From assembly GCA_942492555.1 (NCBI GenBank), contig CALOEX010000003.1, positions 310,001 to 374,000 on the forward strand: a stretch of DNA of 64,000 nucleotides, given 5' to 3'. Every line of letters starts with the position of its first letter. Within the stretch, counting starts at the first letter, position 1. A model generated the notes under the pieces. That model was given only the letters and a program-made list of their open reading frames with translations. It had not been told where the DNA came from and ran no database searches. Origin of the DNA: JBCCVH01 sp942492555. Its GTDB lineage: Bacteria > Bacteroidota > Bacteroidia > Cytophagales > Amoebophilaceae. Of this stretch, positions 1 through 8,898 are shown in pieces. The position numbers and the translations under genes were made by a program.

Positions 1-70
1 AAGAAAATGAATAATGAAAAATGCATCATGAGGAGAAAAGGGTAACAGATCGGTACAAAAGTGTATGCGT
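1..70 (+). repeat. dispersed intergenic repeat A (copy 1)
   Basis: About 70 bases with a core around GGTAACAGATCGGTACAAAA followed by GTGTATGCGT. The same core, in either orientation, recurs near 1240-1305, 42511-42580, 44401-44490, 46299-46380, 54751-54830, 54867-54912 and 60766-60840. The flank with ATGCATCATGAGG also matches the 42.5, 44.4 and 60.8 kb copies. No open frame is seen in it. Confidence 0.75.
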
Positions 71-117
71 CTGGTTTCGTTTATTATGATTGTGTATCCA
101 TTAAAAAGTAGCATAGG

Positions 118-166
118 TGTCCGGCCTCTAGCATAGTAGCTCCGCTACTATGCTAGAGGCCGGACA
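118..166. repeat. 49-base near-perfect palindrome
   Basis: Bases 119-140 and 144-165 are perfect reverse complements (22 bp arms, 3-base loop TCC), and T118-A166 extends the stem. The arms are GC-richer than their surroundings (GTCCGGCCTCTAGCATAGTA...). No T-run follows, so this is not a classical terminator on the plus strand. It could be a transcribed hairpin, a REP-like element or an insertion-derived palindrome. Confidence 0.8.
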
Positions 167-292
167 TAGCGTAGCAATAGGAATGTGTATAAAAAAGGAA
201 ATTTAGATGCTTAAATACAATTAATGTTGGCTTGTTTAGGTAAAACAGGTATTAGCACATTATAGTGCAAAGCTTCTCCCTCTAGACTATAT

Positions 293-1030
293 CTATCTGG
301 TTGTAAAATCTTGTGGTTTTAAGATGCCATGCATCAGTGTTATAAATGTTGTGTTTTGCAGAAGCCATGGTGGAAAGGTGCTATGGCTTTGTACTTCTTT
401 AAAGCATGTAGGTGATCCTCTCATTTTTTGGATATAGGTTGCTACCTGTTTATGATCAATGGTAATGTGCCACAGAATGCTATAAGCGGTTGTGTTGGTT
501 TGGCTTTGGTCGATTTCATAGCGATATGAGTTGCGGATGCCTGTGTAGTTTCTGGTGCTTGTGCATTTTCTTTTTTTTGTATTTTTTGTTCTTTGTTTGT
601 TTTTAAGGTGTTTTGCGATGTAGTAAACGATGATGAAAATGCGAAATAGTTTCCTTTGGTTTAGTGTATGTTCTGTAGGGGTGTCACTTTGCTTTTTTTT
701 GCCTTTGGGTTCTTCTCCTACGTTGATGCGAGAAAATTTGAGGCGCCATGCTTTTCTTGGTTTGCCCTTAGGAGTGGAGTGTGTTTGACCTTCTGCTCTT
801 TCTTCTCCTTCCCTTCGCTCATCATCATCATCTGGGGTACTGGCTGTAGGGTTGGTGGTAGGGGGTATGGAGGTGAAAGAGATAAAAGGCATTTGCTTTT
901 CAAAAGGTGGGGTGTTGTTTCCTTTTTGATATTTTAGGTTTTTTCTTTCTATGAAGAAGTAGCTTAACGTAGTGAACAGTATGCTTATGAAGCTTGGGAT
1001 AGTGAACACTATCATATATAATATGTTCAT
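293..1030 (-). CDS. hypothetical membrane-anchored protein
   Basis: A 245-residue protein I do not recognise. The first ~25 residues form one hydrophobic segment (LYMIVFTIPSFISILFTTLS), probably a membrane anchor. A proline, acidic and lysine-rich linker follows (with DDDDERREGEE around residue 70), then a basic C-terminal half rich in Thr, Asn and Lys. There are no catalytic motifs. It is the only long frame here, starts with ATG and stands alone between two copies of dispersed repeat A. The C-terminal composition resembles low-complexity effector-like or degenerating proteins of symbionts, so function and even expression are uncertain. Confidence 0.5.
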   Translation of the reverse strand: MNILYMIVFTIPSFISILFTTLSYFFIERKNLKYQKGNNTPPFEKQMPFISFTSIPPTTNPTASTPDDDDERREGEERAEGQTHSTPKGKPRKAWRLKFSRINVGEEPKGKKKQSDTPTEHTLNQRKLFRIFIIVYYIAKHLKNKQRTKNTKKRKCTSTRNYTGIRNSYRYEIDQSQTNTTAYSILWHITIDHKQVATYIQKMRGSPTCFKEVQSHSTFPPWLLQNTTFITLMHGILKPQDFTTR

Positions 1031-1323
1031 ATTTATGTATAAACATATATTTTTAATTTTGCAAAATTTTGGATATATTAAGGTCTAAAATTGTTTTCAT
1101 ATTACTTTTGTTATATGAAAACCTAAGTAGGATAAGGGCATTTTACAAAACTCTTGATAAACTCTCCCTATTCGCTCTTAATTTTTCGCTATTTTCTTAG
1201 TTTTCCTTTATGAAAAAATTTTTATATAAACTTTTTGAAATGAATAACGAATAATAAGAAATAAACAGTAACAGATAGGTACAAATGTGTATGCGTGTGT
1301 TCTGCTTCACTTTTATTCATTTA
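1031..1323. other. intergenic region, no gene seen
   Basis: This 293-base AT-rich gap lies between the hypothetical protein and recQ. Its right part (about 1240-1305) is a copy of dispersed repeat A. No RNA gene or convincing terminator is seen. Confidence 0.6.
1240..1305 (+). repeat. dispersed intergenic repeat A (copy 2)
   Basis: Contains AGTAACAGATAGGTACAAAT followed by GTGTATGCGTGTG, preceded by TGAATAACGAATAATAAG. It matches the copy at 1-70 in the same orientation. It lies just downstream of the recQ stop codon. Confidence 0.7.
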
Positions 1324-3261
1324 CTAAGTTGTTTTTTTTCTATTCTCGACTTTACACAAATGTAAAGCATCATCATATGTTACTTCATTTTTTTCAAGCA
1401 TGGTCTGTATTACTTTACTAATTGCTATGCTTTCATTGGTATCAATCTTATCGATTAAGATGTGTACAGGTAGCTTTCCTTGTGTTAGATGGTCTAAAAT
1501 CAAAGGGCAAAATTTTTTGTAATCTGCATGATCATCTTTTTCAGTTCTTTTTTTTAGCAAACAAATATCACATATGCCACATGTTTTGTAAGAAATTTCC
1601 CCAAAGTATTCTAATAGTATTTGGGAGCGACACCGATGTTTGTGTTTTGTGTAATCAATGACTTCCTTAACTTTTTTTCTTAAAATGTCTTGTCTTTTTT
1701 CATGTTTTGCTAGAGGTAGTTGATCTGTTGTATAACGTGGTGTTAAAAATGTTAATAAACTGGGTTTCCCTTCGGCTTTATATTTCAAAACACCCATTTG
1801 TGCCAATGATTTCAGCTGTTTGTTAATCTGTTTGACATTTTTTTTACACGCTTCTGCCAACCGTTTCAACGATATATTTTTCAAAATTTCAAAAGGATCA
1901 TAAAAATCTATTAGGGCTTTTAACAAAATGTCATCTGTTGGATTTGTCATCTGAAAAGCATACAGTTGGTTACCAGATAAAATAATATGCACTTGTGCAG
2001 CTTGTCTTTGTTCATTAAGTTGTATGAGTCCTGCAACCTCCAATTGTTTCATCCCTGTCTTTACCTGAGAGGGACTAAAGCCATAGGTAATGGCAAAATG
2101 CTCCACATCGATCTCATATGTAACTCCTGCGTGACTTCCTACTGCTATTTGATAATGGTTTGCTAGGGACTGATATAATGCTTTTAGTCTTTCTGGGCTT
2201 AGATGGCTTTCTTCTACTTTTTTTAGTAATCTGTTAAAATCTACTTCATCATACAACAGAATAGCATAAGACATCAGACCATCTCTCCCTGCTCTTCCTG
2301 CTTCTTGATAGTAGGCTTCTAGTGTGTTGGGGGGGGTTGTATGCAATACGAAACGTACATTGGGTTTATCTATGCCCATACCAAATGCATTGGTGGCAAT
2401 CATGACTCGTTTGGCTTCTTTAATCCATGCTTGTTGTTTTAAAGTACGGGTATCTGTATCTAAACCTGCATGGTAATAGTCGGCAGTGATGTTATTTTTG
2501 TTTAAAAGATGGGATAAGTGTTCTGTTTCTATGCGTGTATTGGCATAAATGATGGTACTCCCAGATGTTTTTTGTAAAATGCTTAATAATGTGCGTTCTT
2601 TATGGGTACTTTGGCGTACAACATAGGACAGATTTTCTCGTGCAAAGCTTTTTTTTAAAATGATGGCATGTTGCATAGCCAGTTTTTTCTTAATGTCTTG
2701 CTGTACTTCTTGTGTTGCTGTAGCTGTTACTGCAATTGTTGCAACGTTTGGAAAAAATTTTTTTACATCTGCAATTGCTAAATAAGCAGGTCTAAAATCA
2801 TATCCCCATTGTGAAATGCAATGTGCTTCATCGATGGCGAGTAATGAAACTTTCATATGTTGTAAACGCTCTAAGAAAGAGGTGCTTTTCAAACGTTCTG
2901 GAGAGAGGTATAACAGTTTTATTTTACCATAGAGGGCGAGGTCTAAAGTATGGTTAACTTCTTCTTTTGTCAAGCCTGCATGTATGGCAACTGCTTTTAT
3001 ATCACGTTGTTTTAATTGATATACTTGATCTTCCATCAGGGCGATGAGCGGTGTTATCACAAGTGTAATGCCGGGTTGCATCAATGCGGGAATTTGAAAA
3101 CAAATGGATTTTCCCCCTCCTGTAGGCATGAGGGCCAGTACGTCTTTTTTTTGTAAAACTTGTGATATAATCTCTTTTTGCAAGGTACGAAAGTGTGTGT
3201 ATCCCCAATGTTGTTGCAAAAGTTTTAAAGCTTTTGCAGTTTGTTCATTATTCTGTTCCAT
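1324..3261 (-). CDS. recQ: ATP-dependent DNA helicase RecQ
   Basis: A 3'-5' superfamily 2 DNA helicase acting in recombination and replication-fork repair. The 645-residue protein shows Walker A (LMPTGGGKS, about residues 44-52), the RecQ form of motif II (DEAHCISQWGYDFRP, from residue 144) and motif VI (QEAGRAGRDG). A zinc-binding RQC region follows, with CRSQILLEYFGE and the cysteine cluster CGICDIC. After the zinc region about 70 residues remain and no clear HRDC domain can be seen, so this is the shorter RecQ type found in many Bacteroidota. The start is ATG. The gene lies downstream of the CCA-adding enzyme on the same strand (90-base gap from that stop to this start) and may be co-transcribed with it. 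Confidence 0.95.
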   Translation of the reverse strand: MEQNNEQTAKALKLLQQHWGYTHFRTLQKEIISQVLQKKDVLALMPTGGGKSICFQIPALMQPGITLVITPLIALMEDQVYQLKQRDIKAVAIHAGLTKEEVNHTLDLALYGKIKLLYLSPERLKSTSFLERLQHMKVSLLAIDEAHCISQWGYDFRPAYLAIADVKKFFPNVATIAVTATATQEVQQDIKKKLAMQHAIILKKSFARENLSYVVRQSTHKERTLLSILQKTSGSTIIYANTRIETEHLSHLLNKNNITADYYHAGLDTDTRTLKQQAWIKEAKRVMIATNAFGMGIDKPNVRFVLHTTPPNTLEAYYQEAGRAGRDGLMSYAILLYDEVDFNRLLKKVEESHLSPERLKALYQSLANHYQIAVGSHAGVTYEIDVEHFAITYGFSPSQVKTGMKQLEVAGLIQLNEQRQAAQVHIILSGNQLYAFQMTNPTDDILLKALIDFYDPFEILKNISLKRLAEACKKNVKQINKQLKSLAQMGVLKYKAEGKPSLLTFLTPRYTTDQLPLAKHEKRQDILRKKVKEVIDYTKHKHRCRSQILLEYFGEISYKTCGICDICLLKKRTEKDDHADYKKFCPLILDHLTQGKLPVHILIDKIDTNESIAISKVIQTMLEKNEVTYDDALHLCKVENRKKTT

Positions 3262-3351
3262 ATTTTACCATATTGCATTATTTATTTTTTTGCAAATTTT
3301 TAGCATGTAGGTTTTTTACCTAGATATAAATAGGAAAGCTTTGAAGCTTTT

Positions 3352-4791
3352 TTATGTTTGTGTGGGGGATAACCCTAAATTTTTGGCAAAGGTAACCATA
3401 TAATCATAGGCAGGTTGGTGTTCATTGGGTATTTTCCCTTCTAAAATTGCTTCTTTAACTTCGTTTTTAATGATGCCTATTTGGTGACAAGGTTTTAAAT
3501 TGAAGGTTTTCATGATAATATCGCCTGTAATGATGGGTTTAAAATTACGAATGCTATCTTTTTCTTCTACTGCTTGCATTCTTTGTGCAAGTTTGTCAAA
3601 ATTTTCTAGGTAACGCATGACTTTTTTTGTGTTTCCAGAGGTGATATCAGCACGGCATAACAAGATAAGATCTTGTAATATATCTCCTACATCATACAAA
3701 AAGCGACGAATAGCTGCATCTGTTACCTCTTCTTCCATCAAGGGGATATGCCTTAAATGTAGTCGCACCAATTTTTGTACGTAACGCATCTCATTGCGCA
3801 TGGGCAATCCAAACCGCTTAAAAATACCCGGAACCATCTTTGCTCCTAGCTTTTCGTGACCATGAAAAGAAAATCCTATTTTTTCATCAAACTGTTTTGT
3901 CATAGGTTTGGCAATATCGTGTAGAATAGCTGCCCATATGAGCCAAAGGCGTTGTGGGTGATCTTTTTCAAGGGTGTTAACCAAATTTTCTACTACTTGT
4001 AATGTATGTATAAAATTATCTTTATGTGACATGCCATTTATTTTTTCTATTCCTTTTAACTGTTCTAGCTCTGGTAGAATCAGCTGTAATAATCCTATAT
4101 TATCCAATAAACGAAGACCTAACACGGGAGCAGGCGAGAGTAGTATTTTATTAAATTCGGTGCAAATACGCTCTTTGGATACAATGTGTATGCGCTTTGC
4201 CTGTTCTTTCATACTTTGTAAAGTGAGTGGAGCGATGCTGTAGCCTAGTTGTACAGCAAAACGAATACCTCGCAAAATACGTAAAGGATCATCTGAAAGG
4301 GTACGATTAGGTTCTAGGGGTGTACGAATACATTTTTTTTTCAAATCTTCCATGCCTCCACACATATCTATGAGTTCACCAAAAGAGTTTTTGTTTAAAG
4401 AAATAGCTAGTGTATTCACTGTAAAATCACGACGCATAATATCATCTTCTAAAGATCCGGGTACTACTATTGGATTTCTTGAGGATTTTGCATAGGATTC
4501 TTTGCGTGCATTGACGAACTCGACTTGGAAGTTTTCCCACATGACCATGGCAGTGCCAAAGTTTTTAAATGTTGTAACATGTGCTTGGGGAATATGACTA
4601 GCAAAAGCTTCTGCTAGTATCATACCATCTCCTATACATACAATGTCAATATCTTTACAATTTTTATTAGACAGGATATCTCGGACGAACCCCCCTACTA
4701 CATATGTAGCTAATTGGTTCTCTTCTGATAATTTACTTAACAATGCAAACAAATCTACCGGTTGTAATAAATCTCGATAATTAGTTATCAT
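3352..4791 (-). CDS. cca: CCA tRNA nucleotidyltransferase with HD domain
   Basis: Adds or repairs the 3' CCA end of tRNAs. The head domain has the class II nucleotidyltransferase signature GGFVRD with the metal-binding pair DIDIV shortly after, then the RNA-binding region (DPLRILRGIRFA). A C-terminal HD phosphohydrolase domain contains HDIAKPMTK. The frame is open 54 bases further upstream to a GTG, but that extension is purely hydrophobic (YIFVLYYYFVNYFF) and unlike the family. The ATG at 4791 (MITNYRDLL) is therefore chosen, giving 479 residues, a normal Bacteroidota length. Only one of the three window tRNAs with a clear 3' end (Pro) encodes CCA, so the enzyme is needed. Confidence 0.93.
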   Translation of the reverse strand: MITNYRDLLQPVDLFALLSKLSEENQLATYVVGGFVRDILSNKNCKDIDIVCIGDGMILAEAFASHIPQAHVTTFKNFGTAMVMWENFQVEFVNARKESYAKSSRNPIVVPGSLEDDIMRRDFTVNTLAISLNKNSFGELIDMCGGMEDLKKKCIRTPLEPNRTLSDDPLRILRGIRFAVQLGYSIAPLTLQSMKEQAKRIHIVSKERICTEFNKILLSPAPVLGLRLLDNIGLLQLILPELEQLKGIEKINGMSHKDNFIHTLQVVENLVNTLEKDHPQRLWLIWAAILHDIAKPMTKQFDEKIGFSFHGHEKLGAKMVPGIFKRFGLPMRNEMRYVQKLVRLHLRHIPLMEEEVTDAAIRRFLYDVGDILQDLILLCRADITSGNTKKVMRYLENFDKLAQRMQAVEEKDSIRNFKPIITGDIIMKTFNLKPCHQIGIIKNEVKEAILEGKIPNEHQPAYDYMVTFAKNLGLSPTQT

Positions 4792-5147
4792 AAAAAAATA
4801 GTTGACAAAATAGTAATACAGGACAAATATATACACATTAGACACATTAAATACCTTTGGATAAAAATGTTGTTTGACATGCTTTTATCTATTCAAGGTA
4901 GGTATAGTGCAAAAATAGCTCTAATATAGATATGGATAGAAAAAGCGTTTGTGTTTAAATCTGCTCATAATGCCCATGTCATGCTAAAAGAATAGGTATT
5001 CCCCCCTTAAATCTAACCTAATAGTTGAGTGTTCAAAGCCTAATGATGTAAAGGCTTGTTCTATTACTTTTGTATTCGTTTTTAAAAAAAGTGCAAAGTT
5101 ACACTATAACCCTTTAACATTTTGTTCAAAAAACAATATATTTGCAT
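4792..5147. other. intergenic region, no gene seen
   Basis: A 356-base AT-rich divergent gap between cca (minus) and the Rpn-type gene (plus). A TATATTTG motif at 5137-5144 fits the Bacteroidota -7 consensus, but it lies only 3 bases before the plus-strand ATG and has no TTG at the usual 19-21 base spacing. No RNA gene is recognised. Confidence 0.5.
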
Positions 5148-6050
5148 ATGATCACAAGTAAATACCTCAATCCTCAAAACGATTTTGCTTTTAAACGCAT
5201 ATTTGGGCAAGAAAAAAACAAAGAGATTCTCATCTCCATGCTCAATGCCGTGCTTAAAAATCAACTGCATCATGCTATTCAAGATGTAATTTTTCTAAAA
5301 ACAGCACAAGACCCAGAAATTGCCTCCCAAAAGCAAAGCATTGTAGATGTACTCTGTAAAGACGAAGACGGCTGTCAATACATTGTAGAAATGCAGATAG
5401 CACGTACCGAAGGCTTTGAAAAAAGAGCGCTTTTCTACGCGTCTAAAGCCTATGTAGATCAAGCAGAAGTAGGGGAAAAATACCATGACCTAAAAGAGGT
5501 CATTTTTTTAGCCTTTACCAACCACATTCTTTTCCCTAAAAAGGAACATTATAAAAGTGAACATGTTATTCTGGATAAAGTTACACTTGCCCATGACATG
5601 AAGTATATGAGTTTTACTTTTGTAGAACTGCCTAAATTTGGGCAGCAATGCCCAGAAGACATCAGCAAACTTTCTTTAGAAGAAAAATTCTATCACTTTT
5701 TGTACAAAGCTCCTGCCATGAGCCATACAGATTTGGCAAAGCTTACAGGGAGAGACATTGTTATCAAAAAGGCTTTTGATGAGCTGGAAAGGTTTAGTTG
5801 GACAGAAGAAGAACTCAATACCTATGATCAAGTCCAAAAGAGAGAGAGAGACAATCTCTCTGCTTTACTTTACGCTAAACAAGAAGGCCTCACAGAAGGT
5901 ATCAAAAAAGGTAAACAAGAAGGTCTTGCAGAGGGTATGGAAAAAGGAATAGAAAAAGGCAAACAAGCCATGGCAGAAAAAATGCGCAAAGCAGGTGTTG
6001 ACCCGGCGCTCGTTGCAAAAATACTGCAAGAGCAGGATGATGTTAAATAA
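5148..6050 (+). CDS. Rpn family PD-(D/E)XK recombination-promoting nuclease / putative transposase
   Basis: A 300-residue member of the PD-(D/E)XK nuclease-family transposases (Rpn/YhgA-like). The opening MITSKYLNPQNDFAFKRIFG and the nuclease core IVDVLCKDEDG...IVEMQIA (Asp, then Glu-x-Gln) are diagnostic. The C-terminus carries the usual repeated basic/glycine helix (EGIKKGKQEGLAEGMEKG) and ends MRKAGVDPALVAKILQ. Upstream TTG codons are possible starts, but the ATG at 5148 begins exactly at the conserved N-terminus. Relatives nick DNA and promote RecA-independent recombination. No terminal inverted repeats flank the gene, so it is annotated as a gene rather than a complete insertion sequence. 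Confidence 0.9.
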   Translation: MITSKYLNPQNDFAFKRIFGQEKNKEILISMLNAVLKNQLHHAIQDVIFLKTAQDPEIASQKQSIVDVLCKDEDGCQYIVEMQIARTEGFEKRALFYASKAYVDQAEVGEKYHDLKEVIFLAFTNHILFPKKEHYKSEHVILDKVTLAHDMKYMSFTFVELPKFGQQCPEDISKLSLEEKFYHFLYKAPAMSHTDLAKLTGRDIVIKKAFDELERFSWTEEELNTYDQVQKRERDNLSALLYAKQEGLTEGIKKGKQEGLAEGMEKGIEKGKQAMAEKMRKAGVDPALVAKILQEQDDVK

Positions 6051-6328
6051 GCTATTCTGTAAATTAACATAACCATTTGACATTTTATTCTTTATGTTAA
6101 ATTTATACAACTCTATATTAAGTTGGTTTTTATTTGGAAAGCAAAAAGAAGTACTAAGTGTATATTGCTTAGAGTGTAGTTTTGATCTTTTGCGCTCAAG
6201 TTCTATAAGCTTCTTGTCTAGATGCTGGTGAGTTGTACCTGTATATTGTGCTAAGAGGGATAAAGATTAAAAAAAAACCTACATTTGTCCCTGTGCTAAC
6301 AGCAGATTGATTTTTTAGCGATATTTGT

Positions 6329-8833
6329 ATGAATACTGAAAATGAAGAAAATAAAGAAGTTGAAAAACTCTCTAATACGCAAATTATTCCTGTAGGAATT
6401 GAAGATGAAACAAAAACGTCCTATTTGAAATACGCTGTTTTTGTTATTACGCATCGGGCATTACCTAATGTTAAAGATGGTTTAAAACCTGTTTTGCGTA
6501 GAATTTTTGTAGCATTACACTATATGGGTCTCACGCATGATAAACCTTTTAAAAAAGCAGTACGTATTGTTGGTGAGGTGATGGGTAAATACCATCCTTA
6601 TGGTGATAGTTCTATTTATTTGTCGCTTGTGCGACTTGCACAGTTTTGGTCTATGCGTTACCCGTTGATCAATGGTCAAGGTAACTTTGGTTCAATTGAT
6701 GGTGATGATCCTGCAGCAATGCGTTATACGGAAGCACGGTTGATGCATCTTGCCGAAGAGGGGCTTTTAGCAGATTTGAGTGATGAGGTAGTGAATTATC
6801 AACCTAATTTTGATAATTCTTTGAAAGAGCCGGAAGTGTTGTCTGGTCCATTGCCCAATTTGATTGTAAATGGTAGTGTTGGTATTGCTGTGGGAATGGC
6901 TACGAAGATGGCATCACATAATCTTGTTGAAACAGTAAATGCTATTAAGGCGTATATAGATAATAATGATATTACCATCGATGAGATTATGGAGCATATG
7001 GAAGCACCTGATTTTCCTACAGGGGGCATTATATATGGTATCAAAGGTGTTCGAGATGCTTTTTCAACAGGTCGTGGTCGCATTGTGTTGCGTGGTAAAG
7101 CTACAATTGAGACAATGTCAAATGGTCGTCAACAGATTATTGTTACAGAGATTCCATATATGGTCAATAAGTCTGTGATGATTCAACGTACTGCAGAGTT
7201 GATTCAAAATGAAGTGATTAAAGGTATTGCTGAATTGCGTGATGAGTCTGATCGGGAAGGTATTCGTGTAGTGTATGAGCTTAAGCGTGATGCTATTGCA
7301 AGTGTGGTGTTGAATATGTTATATCAGTTTACTGAATTGCAAACAGCCTTTAGTGTTAATAATGTGGCATTGGTGGATGGAACGCCTCGCTTGCTCAATA
7401 TGAAAGATCTTATTCATTATTATGTAGAGCATAGGCATGAGGTGATTGTAAAGCGTACAGAGTGGCAAGAACGTAAGGCATTGCAACAAAAACATTTATT
7501 AGAAGGCTATTTAATAGTAGTGGAGCATGTGAATGATATTGTTAATCTTATCAAAAAATCTGCGGATGCACCAGCTGCTAGACTGGGTTTAATGCAAGTA
7601 TATAACTTGAGTGAGTTGCAGGCAAAAGCTATTTTAGACATGCGTTTACAACGTTTAACAGGGCTTGAAAGTGAAAAAATAATACAGCAATATAAAGATA
7701 TTGAGGCGTTGCTAGTTCGTTTGCGTGAAATTCTTGGCGATAGGGACAAACGTATGGATCTTCTTAAAGAAGATCTTGATAATTTGTGTAAGCGTTTTGG
7801 AGATAAGCGTCGTACAATGGTAGAGGTGAATGTTACAGATATGGAAATGAAAGATCTCATTCCCAATCAGCCTATGGTCATTACACTTTCCAAGCAAGGC
7901 TATATTCGTTCGATTCCATTAACAACTTATCGTATACAAAATCGTGGAGGTATTGGTTCCAAAGGGGTAGGATCTAAAAAAGAAGACTTTTTAGATCAGT
8001 TATTTGTTGCAGATGCACATGATTATTTGTTGATTTTCACTGCTTATGGTAAAGTTTTTTGGCAACAGGTATATATGTTGCCACAGGGTAGTAAAGGGAC
8101 TCAGGGGCGTGCAGTGCAAAATATTTTAGAGATTGAGTCGGGGGATGTGATTTGTAGTATTTTGAAGGTGAAAGGTTTTGAGGACCCTGCATTTATTCAA
8201 GATAAATATGTGACGTTTGTTACAGAGCAAGGCGTTATAAAAAAAGTTGCTTTAGAGGCTTTTAAACGTCCTATGCGTCGTGGTATTCGTGCTATTACTT
8301 TTAAAGAAGGTGATCGTTTGGTAGAAGTATGTCTTGCGGAAAAAAATCACTTTATTGTGATCGGCTTACAGTCTGGCAAAGCTATTCGTTTTGCACAAGA
8401 TCAGGTGCGTGCAATGGGGCGTGCAGCTACAGGTGTGCGTGGTGTAACCTTAGCAGATGGTAGTGATAAAGTTATTGGTATGGTAAGTGTTCCTGAAGAA
8501 GATAAAGAGGCTACGTTGCTTGTACTTTCGGAAAAAGGTTACAGCAAAAGGTCTGCTATTCAAGATTATCGCATTACAAGAAGAGGTGGCAAAGGAATTA
8601 AAACCATTCAAGTTACACCTAAAACAGGGAAACTAATCGCTATTAAAGCGGTGACAAATAAAGATGAGTTGATTGTATTGAATGCTTCTGGTATTACGTT
8701 GCGTACAAATTTATCTGCTGTACGTGTGATGAATAGAGCTACGCAGGGTGTGCGTTTATTGCGTTTGAGAGCTCAAGATCGTATTGCTTCTGTGGCAATA
8801 GTACATAATTTTGATGTTGAACAAGATGGTTGA
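6329..8833 (+). CDS. gyrA: DNA gyrase subunit A
   Basis: Breakage-reunion subunit of gyrase, partner of GyrB at 20.5-22.5 kb; 834 residues. The active-site Tyr133 lies in AAMRYTEARL, which is GyrA-like rather than ParC-like. The C-terminal beta-pinwheel contains a GyrA-box-like TRRGGKG around residue 750, the hallmark of supercoiling gyrases. Several normally conserved positions differ: KPVLRR replaces KPVHRR, HPYGDS replaces HPHGDS (Tyr91 at E. coli His80), and IYLSLVR replaces VYDTIVR (Leu98 at E. coli Asp87), while Ser94 (E. coli Ser83) is kept. The start is ATG. A TACATTTG box at 6280-6287 could be a promoter -7 element but lacks a well-spaced TTG. Confidence 0.95.
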   Translation: MNTENEENKEVEKLSNTQIIPVGIEDETKTSYLKYAVFVITHRALPNVKDGLKPVLRRIFVALHYMGLTHDKPFKKAVRIVGEVMGKYHPYGDSSIYLSLVRLAQFWSMRYPLINGQGNFGSIDGDDPAAMRYTEARLMHLAEEGLLADLSDEVVNYQPNFDNSLKEPEVLSGPLPNLIVNGSVGIAVGMATKMASHNLVETVNAIKAYIDNNDITIDEIMEHMEAPDFPTGGIIYGIKGVRDAFSTGRGRIVLRGKATIETMSNGRQQIIVTEIPYMVNKSVMIQRTAELIQNEVIKGIAELRDESDREGIRVVYELKRDAIASVVLNMLYQFTELQTAFSVNNVALVDGTPRLLNMKDLIHYYVEHRHEVIVKRTEWQERKALQQKHLLEGYLIVVEHVNDIVNLIKKSADAPAARLGLMQVYNLSELQAKAILDMRLQRLTGLESEKIIQQYKDIEALLVRLREILGDRDKRMDLLKEDLDNLCKRFGDKRRTMVEVNVTDMEMKDLIPNQPMVITLSKQGYIRSIPLTTYRIQNRGGIGSKGVGSKKEDFLDQLFVADAHDYLLIFTAYGKVFWQQVYMLPQGSKGTQGRAVQNILEIESGDVICSILKVKGFEDPAFIQDKYVTFVTEQGVIKKVALEAFKRPMRRGIRAITFKEGDRLVEVCLAEKNHFIVIGLQSGKAIRFAQDQVRAMGRAATGVRGVTLADGSDKVIGMVSVPEEDKEATLLVLSEKGYSKRSAIQDYRITRRGGKGIKTIQVTPKTGKLIAIKAVTNKDELIVLNASGITLRTNLSAVRVMNRATQGVRLLRLRAQDRIASVAIVHNFDVEQDG

Positions 8834-8898
8834 AAAACAATCGATTAATCTTTAGGGTATAAAAGATTCGCTACTATCTATTTTTATAATGTATATAT

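Noticed and set aside
3330..3350. AAAGCTT-TG-AAGCTTT hairpin as a terminator
   Set aside because: The T-run follows on the plus strand, whereas both flanking genes are transcribed from the minus strand.
5137..5144. TATATTTG as promoter of the Rpn-type gene
   Set aside because: It is only 3 bases before the ATG and has no correctly spaced TTG, so the transcript would start within the gene.
6329..8833. Assignment as topoisomerase IV subunit ParC
   Set aside because: The AAMRYTE active site and a GyrA-box-like RRGGKG in the C-terminal domain favour GyrA.
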